A stretch of DNA of 64,000 nt from Mycolicibacterium litorale (GCF_010731695.1 NZ_AP022586.1:3286001-3350000), one strand, 5' to 3'. Positions 1 to 9,730 are shown, numbered from the stretch's first letter. The notes: generated by a model from the letters alone, not told the origin. Translations and numbers: made by a program.

Positions 1-399
1 ATCCAGATCCGTCTCGATCGCCCGGAAGTGGTCGAGCACGTCGCGCCAAGCCCAGCCGGGGATCTGCCACCGGTCGAAGTCGGCGGGGAGGCCGCGGCAG
101 AAGTAGCCACCGTTGACCGCTCCGGAGCCCCCGACCACCGCACCCCGGGTGATCTGGACGCGACGGGGCGGCGCGTCGGTGAGCGTGGTCGTATAGTGCC
201 GCACCACCGAACTCGCGGTGCCGATCGGCAGCCGCAGCCCGTCGTTGATCTGCTGGGCGACCCGCGGATCGGACGGGGCCGGCCCGGCCTCCACCACCGT
301 CACCCGACACCGCGGATCGGAGGAAAGCCGTTCGGCCAGCACGGATCCTGCGCTTCCGGCACCGACGATCACCACGTCGCTGTGCACAGCCTCGGTCAA
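1..399 (-). CDS. mftG: Mycofactocin system GMC-family oxidoreductase MftG, N-terminal part
   Basis: Flavin-dependent GMC-type dehydrogenase of the mycofactocin cluster; the family is thought to re-oxidise reduced mycofactocin and pass electrons to respiration. The visible N-terminus has the FAD-binding Rossmann motif (VIVGAGSAGSVLAERLS) followed by a GMC signature region (GAVVGGSGAVNGGYFCRG). The C-terminus lies beyond the left edge. It follows mftF after only a few bases, so it is the last visible gene of the operon. The start is uncertain: a TTG at 399 (used here) or an in-frame GTG at 387; neither has a strong ribosome binding site, which fits translational coupling to mftF. Confidence 0.85.
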   Translation of the reverse strand, partial: MTEAVHSDVVIVGAGSAGSVLAERLSSDPRCRVTVVEAGPAPSDPRVAQQINDGLRLPIGTASSVVRHYTTTLTDAPPRRVQITRGAVVGGSGAVNGGYFCRGLPADFDRWQIPGWAWRDVLDHFRAIETDLD

Positions 400-407
400 G
401 GGCGCGC

Positions 408-1820
408 TTACGTCCGGATCTGCGGTTTGAGCGCGCCGAGGTGCCGTTCCCGCACCACCCCGGTCCACAGGCCCAGTCCGTAGGCGATGTCGTCGAGCCG
501 GCGCAGCAGCATGTAGGTGATCAGCCCGACCTGTTTGGTGTCGTCGTCGGTGTTGCCGCGCCGGGCCGTCCAATCGACCACGCCGTCGAGCACCGCGGCG
601 ATCAGCACCGCCTGCCTGCAGCGACGCGACACCACCGCGGCCAGCAGGGCGATGGGCCAGTAGTGCCGGCAGATCGCCGACGCCAATTGCAGCGCCGCCG
701 ACCACAATCCGTGCGCGGCGATGGCCACGACCTGCCGGGGCTGGGTCTCGACGGTGCGCAGCGCGTTGGCCACGCGCCGCGCGGTGTAACCCGCGGCCAG
801 CATCGACGCCAGGTAGCCGAGGCAGCTGCCCATCGCCATCAGCACCCAGACCACCAGCGTCCAGCCCGAGATCACCAGCGGGGCGGTCTTGCCCGGGTGA
901 CGTACCGACAGCGGCGCAGCGGACTCCCCGTAGAACGCCTTGCGCAGGAACCACTCCCCCAGATCGGTGCGGTGGTCGTGCGCGACGAGCGCGATGGGCT
1001 CGTAGCGCAACCGGGCACCGGACTCCACGAGACGCCAGCACAGGTCGACGTCCTCGCCGGACCGCATCGTCTCGTCGAATCCGCCGACGTCCTCCAGCGC
1101 GCGGCGCCGGCAGATGATCGCCGCACTCGGCACGTAGGAGACCGGGCTGCAGGGGATCACCGGCGCCTCCCGCTGCCCGAGGTCGAGCGACGAGCGCACA
1201 GCCTCGTAGCGGGCCACCGGATTGTCCGCCGTGCGCATGCCGACGATGCGGGGCGCCACCAGCGCGACGGCCGGGTCGCAGAAGTGGCCCAGCAACGCCT
1301 CGAGCCAGCCGCGGCGCGGGACCACGTCGGAGTCGAGGAACGCCACGAAGTCGGTGGAACTCGCCGCGGCGCCGGTGTTGCGGGCGGCCGCCGGACCCCT
1401 GCTGCGCTCGTGGCGGACGATCTGCACGTCGCAGTGCACGCCGGCCAGGTCGCTCGGCTCGATGGGCACCGCTGACCCGTCGTCCACGACGACGACCCGG
1501 AGACCGCGCAGCGATCCGACGAGGCGCTGCAGCCCGAACAGGTTGTCCCGCACCGGGATCACCACGGTGACGTCGCGGTGCGACGGCCCGCCCGCGGGTC
1601 GCGGATGGGCCACGGTGGCGTCGAGCAGGGTGCGCGCCAGCTGCGCACTCTGGGCGTCGTGCACCTCGAGGCGGCCACCGGTGAGCATGGTCTGCGCGGC
1701 TGGGGCCAGCCGCAGCAGCCGGGTGGGCGAACCCCCGAGCAGAGCGGCGCCCTCACCGAGCACCTTGACCCGCCGGTCGACCTGGACGGCAAAGCCGTTG
1801 GGCAGTCGGGGTCCGGTCAT
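408..1820 (-). CDS. mftF: Mycofactocin glycosyltransferase MftF
   Basis: Family-2 glycosyltransferase, 470 residues, that in this pathway decorates premycofactocin with an oligosaccharide of glucose units. The first part carries the characteristic mycofactocin-specific N-terminus ([17 protein letters not shown]). A GT-A domain starts near residue 90 ([10 protein letters not shown]) and includes the DSDV metal-binding motif and GEDVDLCWR. Hydrophobic segments near the C-terminus suggest membrane attachment. The start ATG overlaps the stop of mftE as ATGA, so I chose it over an upstream start that would run into mftE. Confidence 0.93.
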   Translation of the reverse strand: MTGPRLPNGFAVQVDRRVKVLGEGAALLGGSPTRLLRLAPAAQTMLTGGRLEVHDAQSAQLARTLLDATVAHPRPAGGPSHRDVTVVIPVRDNLFGLQRLVGSLRGLRVVVVDDGSAVPIEPSDLAGVHCDVQIVRHERSRGPAAARNTGAAASSTDFVAFLDSDVVPRRGWLEALLGHFCDPAVALVAPRIVGMRTADNPVARYEAVRSSLDLGQREAPVIPCSPVSYVPSAAIICRRRALEDVGGFDETMRSGEDVDLCWRLVESGARLRYEPIALVAHDHRTDLGEWFLRKAFYGESAAPLSVRHPGKTAPLVISGWTLVVWVLMAMGSCLGYLASMLAAGYTARRVANALRTVETQPRQVVAIAAHGLWSAALQLASAICRHYWPIALLAAVVSRRCRQAVLIAAVLDGVVDWTARRGNTDDDTKQVGLITYMLLRRLDDIAYGLGLWTGVVRERHLGALKPQIRT

Positions 1821-2548
1821 CGCAGCATTCCGTTGCGGTCCGGCGCCCAGCGCGCGATCCGGTCGGCGCACTGTTGCACCATCTCGCCGAACAGGCGTGC
1901 ACCGTCGGCGTCGGTCGCCGTGGTCGGGTCGCCGAGCACGCCCACCTCGCTGACCGCCGCCACACCGCCCTGACGCAGCTGTGGCATCAGCTCGCGAAGC
2001 GGTGCGGTGTTACCACGCTGCCAGTGGTCGGTGTGTACGTCGTCCGGCGAGATGTGGAGCAGTACGGACGTTTCGGTGTGGCCGGCGTGCGCATCGGACT
2101 CTTTGGTGATGCACGGACACCAGGCCACGTCACGGTCCTCGTAACGCAGCAGCGCGGTCGCGCCGGCAAGCGCCTCGGTGTTCCCGCCGTGGCCGTTGAG
2201 GAACAGCACGCGCGACGCCCAGTTGGTGGCTGATCTGCCGAATTCGACCAGCATCAGACGCAACGCCGCGGTGCCGATGGAGATGGTGCCGGGAAAGCTC
2301 TCGTGCTCACCGCTGGCGCCGTAGCCGACGGCCGGGGCCAGCGACCACGCCGTCGGTAGCGCGCGTGCGACTTCGCGGGCCACCGCGGTGGCGATGCGGG
2401 TGTCGGTGTCCAGCGGCAGGTGGGGTCCATGTTGTTCGGTGGAACCAAGGGGAACGATCAACGCCGCAGGTGTGGTGCGCAGCTGCCTCGACGTCGAGTT
2501 CCCAAGCTCGCTGGGAAAAGCCACCCGCCGATGGTAAGCCGTATTCAC
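1817..2548 (-). CDS. mftE: Mycofactocin precursor peptide peptidase MftE (creatininase family)
   Basis: Creatininase-family metallopeptidase, 243 residues. In the known pathway it cleaves the MftC-modified MftA to release the C-terminal Val-Tyr-derived dipeptide. The metal-binding and catalytic segments are visible: [15 protein letters not shown] near residue 35, [16 protein letters not shown] near 80 and FLNGHGGN near 115. It starts with GTG. It is separated from mftD by about 120 bp and overlaps mftF by four bases. The length matches the family. Confidence 0.93.
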   Translation of the reverse strand: MNTAYHRRVAFPSELGNSTSRQLRTTPAALIVPLGSTEQHGPHLPLDTDTRIATAVAREVARALPTAWSLAPAVGYGASGEHESFPGTISIGTAALRLMLVEFGRSATNWASRVLFLNGHGGNTEALAGATALLRYEDRDVAWCPCITKESDAHAGHTETSVLLHISPDDVHTDHWQRGNTAPLRELMPQLRQGGVAAVSEVGVLGDPTTATDADGARLFGEMVQQCADRIARWAPDRNGMLR

Positions 2549-2669
2549 CTGCTGTGCGCCGCTTGTTCGCGCATGGGCTTCGATTGATTTTCCGAATGAA
2601 CTCGGCGACTGCGCCCCCCGCTACCCGCCAGCACCGCCTGCCCCCTGCGTCACATCGAGGTTCAGCCGG

Positions 2670-3857
2670 TCAACCCTCGTCGCCGACACCGAGCGCCCGG
2701 GTGAACCCTGCCGGTACCAGAATGTCGTCGGGCACCAGATCGTGGATCGAGGCGCGGCCGAGCCCCATGAGGGCCGAGTCGATCCCACCGCGAAGGATGT
2801 CCAGGACGTTCTCGACGCCGGCCTGACCGTTCGCCGCGAGGCCCCACAGGTAGGCCCGCCCGATCATCACCGCGCGAGCGCCCAGCGCCAGCGCCTTGAC
2901 GACGTCGCTGCCACGGCGTATACCGCCGTCGAGCAGCACCTCGACCTGATCGCCGACCGCATCGGCGATCGCCGGGAGGCAACGGATCGCGGCCGGGGTG
3001 CCGTCGAGGTTGTTGCCCCCGTGGTTGGACACCGAGATCGCCGAAACGCCCGCATCGACAGCGCGTTTGGCGTCGTCCACCCGAACGATGCCCTTGAGCA
3101 TGAACGGACCGTCCCACCGCTCGCGCAGCCACGCGATGTCCTCCCAGGTGGGCGGCGGTGTACCCATCCATTCGCCGTAGGCCTGGAAGAACGGCGGACC
3201 GGGTTCGCCGCGGCGGGCCTGGTTCGGCACCCGCAGATCGGGCGGGCTCATCGTCTTGCCGAAGTCCCACAGCCAGCGCGGTTTGGTGAGCACCTCGGGC
3301 GACATCCTCAACATCGTCTTGAGGTTCATCTGCTCGGGGATCTTCGGGCTGCCCCAGTCGCGCCCGTGGGAGAAGCTCCAGTCGGTCGTGGCGATCAGCC
3401 CGACGGCACCGGCCTCCTTGGCGCGCTGCGCCCGCTCCAGGATCGCCTCGCGGCCGCCCAACCAGTAGATCTGGAAGAACAGTTTGGGATTCGCGGCGAT
3501 GACCTCTTCGATGGGCTTGCTGGCGAAGGACGACAGTCCCATCGCCGTACCGCGGGCGGCGGCCGCGCGGGCGACCGCGACCTCGCCGTCCGGGTCGACG
3601 GCCTGCACGCCGGTCGGCGAGATCATGACCGGCATCGAGATCTCCTGCCCCATCACCGTTGTCGACAGGTCACGCTTCTGCGCGGCACCGACGACGTGCG
3701 GGGCGAAGCCGAGCTCGGAGAAGGACTCGACGTTGTCGGAGACCGTGACTCCCTTCTCACTGGCCGAGATCAGCGAGGAGTACACCGACTTGGGCAACCG
3801 CTTCTTCGCCCGCTGCTGGGCGATGGCGACGGTTTCGAACCAGGTATCGCGGGCCAC
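2670..3857 (-). CDS. mftD: Mycofactocin FMN-dependent dehydrogenase MftD
   Basis: FMN-dependent alpha-hydroxyacid-oxidase-type enzyme, 395 residues, that oxidatively deaminates the released dipeptide to give premycofactocin. The family fold is seen from SMPVMISPTGVQAVDPDGE through FFQIYWLGG to the C-terminal phosphate-binding motifs (VSNHGGNNLDGTPA with the catalytic His, DGGIRRGSDVVKALALGA, MIGRAYLWGLAANG). It starts with GTG two bases after the mftC stop, so translation is probably coupled. Confidence 0.95.
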   Translation of the reverse strand: MARDTWFETVAIAQQRAKKRLPKSVYSSLISASEKGVTVSDNVESFSELGFAPHVVGAAQKRDLSTTVMGQEISMPVMISPTGVQAVDPDGEVAVARAAAARGTAMGLSSFASKPIEEVIAANPKLFFQIYWLGGREAILERAQRAKEAGAVGLIATTDWSFSHGRDWGSPKIPEQMNLKTMLRMSPEVLTKPRWLWDFGKTMSPPDLRVPNQARRGEPGPPFFQAYGEWMGTPPPTWEDIAWLRERWDGPFMLKGIVRVDDAKRAVDAGVSAISVSNHGGNNLDGTPAAIRCLPAIADAVGDQVEVLLDGGIRRGSDVVKALALGARAVMIGRAYLWGLAANGQAGVENVLDILRGGIDSALMGLGRASIHDLVPDDILVPAGFTRALGVGDEG

Positions 3858-3859
3858 GA

Positions 3860-5065
3860 CTACACCGGGCTTTCGTTACACAGCCGAGCGGGCGGCTTGG
3901 TCAGCAGTTTCAAGGGGATCGGGCCCTGTTGCTTGGTCCCCCGGGAGTGGTCGCCGCTGGGCTTGGGCTTGACCCGGTCGACGGCCAGGGCCGGCGCACC
4001 GTATCCCTGGACGCACTCCGGATCCGGCCCGTCGAGCGGCAGGCCGGTGAAGAACTTCGCGGCCATGCATCCGCCACGGCACGCGTCGTAGTGGTTGCAG
4101 CTACCGCACGCCCCCGCCGACTGCGGCTCACGCAGCTCGCGGAACAGCGGCGCGTTCTGCCACACATTCTGGAATCCGTTGTCGGAGAGAATGTTCCCCG
4201 CGAGGAAGCGGTCGTGGATGGCGAACGGGCAGGCGTAGACGTCACCCACCGGATCGATCAGGCACACCACCCGGCCCGCACCGCACAGGTTGAGCCCGGC
4301 CAGCGCGCCCGGTTCGCCCAGCCCCGAGAGGTGGAAGAACGAATCACCGGTGAGCACCCGCTCACCCTTGGCGACCAGCCAGTTGTACAGCTGCACCTGC
4401 TGTTCGGCGGTCGGGTGCAGATCGTCCCACACGTCGGCGCCGCGGCCGGACGGGCGCAACCGGGTGATCCGCAGCGTCGCACCGTAACGACTTGCCAGCG
4501 CGGCGAAGTCGTCGAGTTGGCCGACGTTGTGCCGGGTCACGACGACCGAGATCTTGGCGTCCTTGAAACCCGCGGCGGCGAGGTTCTCGAGGGCACGCTC
4601 GGCCATGGCGAACGATCCGGGGCCGCGCACCGCGTCGTTGATCTCGGCGGTCGCACCGTCGAGCGAGATCTGCACGTCGACGTAGTCGCTGGCGGCGAGT
4701 TTGGCCGCGACCTCCGGGGTGATGCGCACACCGTTGGTGGAGAACTTCACTCCGACGTGATGGGCGGTCGCGTAGTCGACCAGCTCCCAGAAGTCCGACC
4801 GCACAGTCGGTTCCCCGCCACCGATGTTGACGTAGAAAACCTGCATGCGTTCGAGTTCGTCGATGATGTCCTTGCACTGCTGCGTGGACAGCTCACGCGG
4901 ATCGCGTTTGCCCGACGAGGACAGGCAGTGCACACACGCCAGGTTGCAGGCGTAGGTGAGTTCCCACGTGAGACAGATCGGCGCGTCCAGGCCGTGCTCG
5001 AACTGCTCGACCAAGCGCGGTACGGGCGCTCCGCTCGGCGCGGGTGCCGGAACGACAGAAGTCAT
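3860..5065 (-). CDS. mftC: Mycofactocin maturase MftC, radical SAM/SPASM protein
   Basis: Radical S-adenosylmethionine enzyme, 401 residues. MftC decarboxylates the C-terminal Tyr of MftA and forms the Val-Tyr carbon-carbon crosslink. The 4Fe-4S cysteine triad CNLACVHC lies near residue 50, the SAM-contact motif GGGEP near 95, and a C-terminal SPASM region carries further clustered cysteines ([25 protein letters not shown]) for two auxiliary clusters. The start ATG overlaps the mftB stop (ATGA). Confidence 0.97.
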   Translation of the reverse strand: MTSVVPAPAPSGAPVPRLVEQFEHGLDAPICLTWELTYACNLACVHCLSSSGKRDPRELSTQQCKDIIDELERMQVFYVNIGGGEPTVRSDFWELVDYATAHHVGVKFSTNGVRITPEVAAKLAASDYVDVQISLDGATAEINDAVRGPGSFAMAERALENLAAAGFKDAKISVVVTRHNVGQLDDFAALASRYGATLRITRLRPSGRGADVWDDLHPTAEQQVQLYNWLVAKGERVLTGDSFFHLSGLGEPGALAGLNLCGAGRVVCLIDPVGDVYACPFAIHDRFLAGNILSDNGFQNVWQNAPLFRELREPQSAGACGSCNHYDACRGGCMAAKFFTGLPLDGPDPECVQGYGAPALAVDRVKPKPSGDHSRGTKQQGPIPLKLLTKPPARLCNESPV

Positions 5066-5355
5066 GATGCGGGTTCCCCTTCGCAGACGAGCATCTTGGA
5101 TTGGACGAGCACGCCGAGGGCGTGCAGGTACGGCGCCTGTTGCGCGTCGTCGATTCCCGCTGCGCGGCAAGCAGATCGGGCGTCGCGGTGGTCAGCGAGC
5201 GAGTTCACCACGTCGACGATCGTGCGGTTCTTCAGGAAAGACAGCTTGCGGGTTCCGAAGTGGTACAGCAGCGCCCCGAACGGTTCGGGCCGCACCGCCA
5301 CCTGGTGGTGCAGCCGCCACCGCAGATCGGGGTCGAACGCAACAGGCGCCGTCAC
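5062..5355 (-). CDS. mftB: Mycofactocin peptide chaperone MftB
   Basis: Small RiPP recognition-element protein, 97 residues, that binds the MftA leader and presents it to MftC. The sequence [30 protein letters not shown] is the recognisable core of the family (split here only by reading; residues about 9-38). I place the start at the GTG two bases after the mftA stop, giving MTAPVAFDP at the N-terminus as in related MftB proteins; an upstream GTG inside mftA would add six residues. The stop overlaps the mftC start. Confidence 0.92.
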   Translation of the reverse strand: MTAPVAFDPDLRWRLHHQVAVRPEPFGALLYHFGTRKLSFLKNRTIVDVVNSLADHRDARSACRAAGIDDAQQAPYLHALGVLVQSKMLVCEGEPAS

Positions 5356-5357
5356 GG

Positions 5358-5453
5358 TCAGTAGACCCCGCACATCCCGTCGATCGAGACCTCTTCGACA
5401 AGCGTCTCGGTGACCAGTTCGGTGTCGGCTTCAACGTGCTGATTGGGCTCCAT
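5358..5453 (-). CDS. mftA: Mycofactocin precursor peptide MftA (31 residues)
   Basis: Ribosomal precursor of the redox cofactor mycofactocin. Translation gives 31 residues: an acidic leader starting [18 protein letters not shown] and ending with the invariant core IDGMCGVY. The last two residues, Val-Tyr, become the cofactor skeleton. It lies directly before mftB, whose start is two bases past the mftA stop. A purine-rich AAAGG lies about nine bases upstream of the ATG. It is too short for default gene callers and easily missed. Confidence 0.96.
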   Translation of the reverse strand: MEPNQHVEADTELVTETLVEEVSIDGMCGVY

Positions 5454-5476
5454 GAGCACTGCCTTTCGTCGAGTAG

Positions 5477-5502
5477 GGTCGCACTGGAGTGTGACCTAGG
5501 TC
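5477..5502. promoter_or_regulatory. Two overlapping dyads, candidate MftR operator
   Basis: The 93-bp divergent region between mftA and mftR holds GGTCGCAC-TGGA-GTGTGACC (5477-5496, one mismatch between arms) overlapping the perfect 10-bp palindrome GACCTAGGTC (5493-5502). TetR repressors bind such dyads between themselves and their target operon. Assignment to MftR is inferred from position only. Confidence 0.55.
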
Positions 5503-5546
5503 GCTCAGGATATGGCATCGAGTGCCAGAACGGAAGGGGTGGGTTC

Positions 5547-6146
5547 GTGCGACAGGAATCCGCGCCTCGCGTCGGCAGGCGCCGCTCCACCACCCAGGAC
5601 CAGATCACCGATGTCGCGCTCGAACTGTTCGCCGCCCGCGGGTTCGACGAGGTCAGCGTCGACGACGTCGCCGCGGCCGCGGGCATCGCCCGGCGCACGC
5701 TGTTCCGCTACTACTCGTCGAAGAACGCGATCCCGTGGGGCGACTTCGACGCCCACCTGGAGCACATGCGCCACCTGTTCGACGAGCTCGACCCGGACGT
5801 CCCGACCGACGAGGCGCTGCGCACCGCTCTGCTGGCGTTCAACGAGTTCGATGCCGCCGAAACCGCCCGGCACCGGCAGCGCATGCGGGTGATCCTGCAA
5901 ACCGATGCGCTGCAGGCGTATTCGATGACGATGTACGCCGGCTGGCGGGCGGTGATCGCCGGATTCGTGGCGCGCCGACTCGGCGTGGCGGCGCAGGATC
6001 TGGTGCCGCAGACCGTGGCGTGGACGATGCTCGGGGTGGCGCTGTCCGCCTACGAGCGGTGGCTGGCCGATGACGCGGTGTCGCTCGCGCAGCTGCTCGG
6101 CGACGCCTTCGACACCGCGCGCGACGGCCTGCGCGCGTTGCATTAG
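5547..6146 (+). CDS. mftR: Mycofactocin system transcriptional regulator MftR (TetR family)
   Basis: TetR-family repressor, 199 residues, divergent from mftA. The helix-turn-helix spans roughly residues 17-60 ([40 protein letters not shown]). The rest is a helical ligand domain (acyl-CoA has been reported as ligand for the M. smegmatis protein). The GTG start is supported by GGAAGGGG about seven bases upstream. Regulation of the mft operon and of itself through the dyads in the shared promoter region is likely. Confidence 0.92.
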   Translation: MRQESAPRVGRRRSTTQDQITDVALELFAARGFDEVSVDDVAAAAGIARRTLFRYYSSKNAIPWGDFDAHLEHMRHLFDELDPDVPTDEALRTALLAFNEFDAAETARHRQRMRVILQTDALQAYSMTMYAGWRAVIAGFVARRLGVAAQDLVPQTVAWTMLGVALSAYERWLADDAVSLAQLLGDAFDTARDGLRALH

Positions 6147-6191
6147 CGAATTGGGCGTCGGAGTTCGGTCCCGAACGGCGACGATGAGGGT

Positions 6192-6710
6192 GTGAGCGGC
6201 GAACCTGACGGTGCGGACGCTCCGCGGGCCCTGCTGGCGCTCTACGACGATGCACTGCCGACGGTGTACGGCTACTTCGTCAGACGCTGTCCGGACCGCG
6301 GAACCGCCGAGGACCTGACGTCGGAGACCTTTCTGGCGGCGATGGACGCCGCCAGGCGGGACACCTCGGCGCCGATCAGCGTGCCGTGGCTGATCGGGGT
6401 GGCCCGGCACAAGCTGGCCGACCATTACCGCCGTCGTCACGACCGGCACAGCATCCCGGTCGCCGAGGTGCCCGAGCCCGGCGAACCCGTCGACGACTGG
6501 GACGCCGAACTCGACCGCATCGTCGCCGAGAGCGTGCTGGCACAGCTGACCGAACAGCACCGCGCGGTGCTGTCGCTGCGCTACCTCGACGGGCGTTCGG
6601 TGCCCGAATGCGCCGAGCTGATCGGCCGGACCGTGCACGCGACCGAGGCGCTGCTGGTGCGGGCCCGCCGGGCATTCCGCTCGCACTACCCGGAAGGAGG
6701 AACACCGTGA
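6192..6710 (+). CDS. ECF-type RNA polymerase sigma factor
   Basis: Sigma-70 family protein of 172 residues with only regions 2 and 4, as in extracytoplasmic-function sigma factors. Region 2 is seen at VYGYFVRRCPDRGTAEDLTSETFLAAM (broken here as residues about 20-46), with WLIGVARHKLADHYRR following. Region 4 is AVLSLRYLDGRSVPECAELIG and the helix after it. No adjacent anti-sigma gene is visible; instead its stop codon overlaps the start of a VOC protein, so the pair is translated together. Target promoters are unknown. Confidence 0.85.
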   Translation: MSGEPDGADAPRALLALYDDALPTVYGYFVRRCPDRGTAEDLTSETFLAAMDAARRDTSAPISVPWLIGVARHKLADHYRRRHDRHSIPVAEVPEPGEPVDDWDAELDRIVAESVLAQLTEQHRAVLSLRYLDGRSVPECAELIGRTVHATEALLVRARRAFRSHYPEGGTP

Positions 6711-7960
6711 ACGACAGCAGAGACCCGCTGTGGGTGCTGCACGGTGGCGAGCTTCCGGTGCAACCCGACCCGGCGTTCGCGGCGCGGTTGCGTGCGCGCC
6801 TGGAGTCGGCGCTGAGATTGCCCAACCGAACCGAAGGAGTGGACATGAGTGGCACCGACGCGGCGCTGGCCGCGGTTCCGCGACCGGCCGCACTGCCGTA
6901 CCTGGCCGTCGCCGACGCCAGGGCGGCGATCGATTGGTATGCCGCCGCACTCGGCGCGACACTGGCCGGCGAGCCGATCGTGATGGACGACGGCCGTATC
7001 GGCCACGCCGAGCTGGCCCTGGCCGGCGGTGTGCTCTACCTGGCCGACGAGTTCCCCGAGCTCGGGCTCAAAGCCCCTGAGCCCGAACAGGTCTCGGTCA
7101 GCCTGATGGTGGAGGTGAATGACACCGACACCGCGTTGCGGCGGGCGCGCGAGCATGGCGCGCGCGTGCAGCGCGAACCGTACGAGGCCCACGGCGCTCG
7201 TAGCGCGGCGATCATCGACCCGTTCGGGCACCGCTGGATGCTGTCCGGCCCGGTGACGGGCGGGGCGACGCCGATCCGACACGGCGACGTCGGCTACGTC
7301 TCGCTGTGGACCGCCGATGCCGAGCGCGCCGCGGCGTTCTACGGCCGGGTGCTGGGCTGGAACTACGATCCGGCCACTCGGCAGGTCACCAACACCGACC
7401 TGCCCACCGGGATCTTCGCCGGCGACGGACCCGCAACGCTGTTCTGCTGCTACGCGGTCGACGATCTGGCCGCCGCACGGCAGTCGATCACCGAAGCGGG
7501 CGGAACCGTCGGCGCGACAGTCGAACACGACTTCGGCACCACGCTGGACGCCACCGATCCGCTGGGCCACCCGTTCGCCGTGTTCACCCCGGCACGGCCG
7601 ACGCGCAGGCCCGCGCTCAACGGCACCGGCCCCGGCGAACTGTCCTACATCACCTACGAGGTGCCCGACTCGGGGCGGTTCCGGGAGTTCTACGGCCGCG
7701 TGCTGTCGTGGACCTTCGAATCGGGGCGCGTCCAGGACGGCTGGCAGGTCCAGGACAGCCAGCCGATGGCGGGTATGGCCGGAGGCGCTGCGCGCGCGGT
7801 GACCGTGCCGATGTGGACGGTCGCCGACATCGACGATGCGGTGCAGCGGGTGCGGGAGGCGGGCGGGTCGGTGCTGCAGACGCCGGCACGCCAGCCCTAC
7901 GGCCTGATGGCCGAATGCGTCGACGACCAGGGCGCCCGCTTCTACCTCGGCCAGTTCTGA
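6707..7960 (+). CDS. Three-module VOC (glyoxalase/bleomycin-resistance fold) protein coupled to an ECF sigma factor
   Basis: 417 residues. The first about 45 residues (MNDSRDPLWVLHGGELPVQP and onward) are unrelated to glyoxalases and end with an internal Met that could be a second start. Three VOC modules follow, near residues 60-185, 190-300 and 305-417, each with a DPFGHRW-, DPLGHPF- or DQGARFYLG-type terminal strand. The GTG start overlaps the sigma stop as GTGA and is preceded by GGAGG. The N-terminal stretch could be a sigma-interaction tail, which is inference. Substrate unknown. Confidence 0.8.
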   Translation: MNDSRDPLWVLHGGELPVQPDPAFAARLRARLESALRLPNRTEGVDMSGTDAALAAVPRPAALPYLAVADARAAIDWYAAALGATLAGEPIVMDDGRIGHAELALAGGVLYLADEFPELGLKAPEPEQVSVSLMVEVNDTDTALRRAREHGARVQREPYEAHGARSAAIIDPFGHRWMLSGPVTGGATPIRHGDVGYVSLWTADAERAAAFYGRVLGWNYDPATRQVTNTDLPTGIFAGDGPATLFCCYAVDDLAAARQSITEAGGTVGATVEHDFGTTLDATDPLGHPFAVFTPARPTRRPALNGTGPGELSYITYEVPDSGRFREFYGRVLSWTFESGRVQDGWQVQDSQPMAGMAGGAARAVTVPMWTVADIDDAVQRVREAGGSVLQTPARQPYGLMAECVDDQGARFYLGQF

Positions 7961-7972
7961 TCCGCGAAGGCG

Positions 7973-9148
7973 CTAGCCGAGCACCTCGGAGATCGGCGCG
8001 CCGTTGGCGATCTTGTTGCGGGTCTTCATGACCTTGCCCGGCATCCCGCCGCCGACCACACCGGCCACCACGCCGTCGCGTTCGTAGTACGCCAGGAACT
8101 TGCGCCCGTCGTCCTCGACGATGTGCACGGTGTCGTCGGCCTCCGGTTCCCCGAGGCACTGGATCTTGACGTCGTACTGGTCGCTCCAGAAGTACGGCAC
8201 CGAGACGACGCCCGGGATCTCCTGGCCGAGCATCGCCGGCACCAGCACCCGCGCCTGGTCGGCGACGTTGCTCCAGTGTTCAACGCGCACTTGGTTTCCC
8301 ACGGTGTCGAGCCACGACGCGACGTCGCCGATCGCCCACACGTGCGGCGCGCTCGAGCGTCCCTCGGCGTCGCACACCACGCCGTTGTCGAGCGCGATAC
8401 CGCTGCCCTCGAGCCAGTCGGTGGCCGGACGCGATCCGATGCCGACGACCACGATGTCGGCCTCGACCTCGGTGCCGTCGGACAGCACGACCGCCTGCAC
8501 CCTGCCCTCGCCGCGGACCTCGGCCACGCCGACACCGCAGCGCACGTCGACGCCTTCGGCGCGGTGCAGCCGGGCCACCAGTTCGCCGATCTGCTTGCCG
8601 AGGACCGACGCCAGCGGTGCCGGTTGCGGTTCGACGAGCACCACCTCGACCCCGAGCTTGCGCAGGCTGGCGGCGACCTCGCAGCCGATGAACCCGGCGC
8701 CGATCACCACCGCGCGGCGTGCCGACCCGGCCTCCTCACGCAGCTTGAGGCTTTCGGTGATCGACCGCAGGACGTGGATGCCTGCGAGGTCGGGGAACGT
8801 CGGAATCCGCTTGGGCACCAGCCCGGTCGCGATCACCAGTTCGTCGTAGCCGATCTCGCGGCCGTCGGTCAGGGTGAGCGTGCGCGCCTCGGTGTCCAGG
8901 GTGGCCGCACCGGCGCCGAGCAGCACGGTGATGTCGTTCTCCTGGTAGAACTCCGCAGGCTTGAGCGTCACGTCGTCGGTCTCGCTGCGCAGCACTTCCT
9001 TGGACAGCGGCGGCCGGTCGTAGGGCAGATGGTCCTCGTCGCTGACGATCGTGACCTGGCCCGGGTAGTTCGAACGCCGCAACTGTTCGGCGGTACGGGC
9101 AGCTGCGAGACCGCCGCCCACGATGAGGATGCCACCTGAAGTGCTCAC
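7973..9148 (-). CDS. NAD(P)/FAD-dependent ferredoxin-reductase-like oxidoreductase
   Basis: 391-residue flavoprotein of the rubredoxin/ferredoxin reductase type. It shows the FAD motif ILIVGGGLAAARTAEQLR at the N-terminus, the LPYDRPPLSK signature, a second Rossmann motif AVVIGAGFIGCEVAASL near residue 150 and the FAD-contact VWAIGDVASW. Such proteins pass electrons from NAD(P)H to a ferredoxin or rubredoxin. By position it matches the reductase located next to the mft region in M. tuberculosis (Rv0688, from memory). The start is the GTG at 9148, because the N-terminal Rossmann strand begins there. Confidence 0.87.
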   Translation of the reverse strand: MSTSGGILIVGGGLAAARTAEQLRRSNYPGQVTIVSDEDHLPYDRPPLSKEVLRSETDDVTLKPAEFYQENDITVLLGAGAATLDTEARTLTLTDGREIGYDELVIATGLVPKRIPTFPDLAGIHVLRSITESLKLREEAGSARRAVVIGAGFIGCEVAASLRKLGVEVVLVEPQPAPLASVLGKQIGELVARLHRAEGVDVRCGVGVAEVRGEGRVQAVVLSDGTEVEADIVVVGIGSRPATDWLEGSGIALDNGVVCDAEGRSSAPHVWAIGDVASWLDTVGNQVRVEHWSNVADQARVLVPAMLGQEIPGVVSVPYFWSDQYDVKIQCLGEPEADDTVHIVEDDGRKFLAYYERDGVVAGVVGGGMPGKVMKTRNKIANGAPISEVLG

Positions 9149-9206
9149 GAAGCGGTTGTACACGATGGGCCGCCCCGTCGGTACGCCACCCTGTGATTCG
9201 GGTAAC

Positions 9207-9653
9207 TCAGGGCCGCGCACGCTCGATGAGGTTCGACAGCACGACGATGCTCTCGCTGCGCTCGATGTCCGCGCTGGAACGGATGCGTTCCAACGCCTCT
9301 TCCAGATGGCGCATATCCCGGGCGAGCACGTGCAGGATCGCGTCGGCGGTACCGGTCACCGTCGCCGCGCTCACCACTTCGGGGATGTCCACCCACGCCG
9401 CCCGAAGTCGTTCTGGCGCAATGGTCCCGTGGCAGAACACCAGCACGAACGCCTCGGTGTTCCAGCCGACCGCGTTGCGGTCCACCACTGTGGTGAACCT
9501 GCGGATCACACCGTCGTCGAGCATGCGGTCAACCCGGCGCTTGACCGCGGGCGCCGACAGGTTCACCCGCTGCCCGATCTCGGCGAAGGTCGCCCGCGCG
9601 TGCTCGGACAGTTCGGCCAGGATGCGCTCGTCGGTGTCGTCCAACCGGTCCAT
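9207..9653 (-). CDS. Lrp/AsnC-family transcriptional regulator of the adjacent arginine genes
   Basis: 148 residues: an AsnC winged-helix N-terminus (LDDTDERILAELSEHARATF and VNLSAPAVKRRVDRML) and a RAM effector domain after residue 65. It is divergent from the DDAH-like/rocD pair, so arginine or ornithine is a plausible effector. The same trio occurs in M. tuberculosis (Rv2322c-Rv2324, from memory). The ATG at 9653 has GGGAGG a few bases upstream; longer in-frame starts would extend into the divergent promoter region. Confidence 0.88.
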   Translation of the reverse strand: MDRLDDTDERILAELSEHARATFAEIGQRVNLSAPAVKRRVDRMLDDGVIRRFTTVVDRNAVGWNTEAFVLVFCHGTIAPERLRAAWVDIPEVVSAATVTGTADAILHVLARDMRHLEEALERIRSSADIERSESIVVLSNLIERARP

Positions 9654-9730
9654 GATCCTCCCGCACAACAAATCACCGCCAACGTCGCCTAAGCACAACA
9701 GATCGCACTCCTATAAGCAATGTTCGGCGA

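Noticed and set aside
5356..5373. Longer MftB start at the GTG inside mftA
   Set aside because: It would overlap the mftA core codons; the GTG two bases after the mftA stop gives the family's usual N-terminus.
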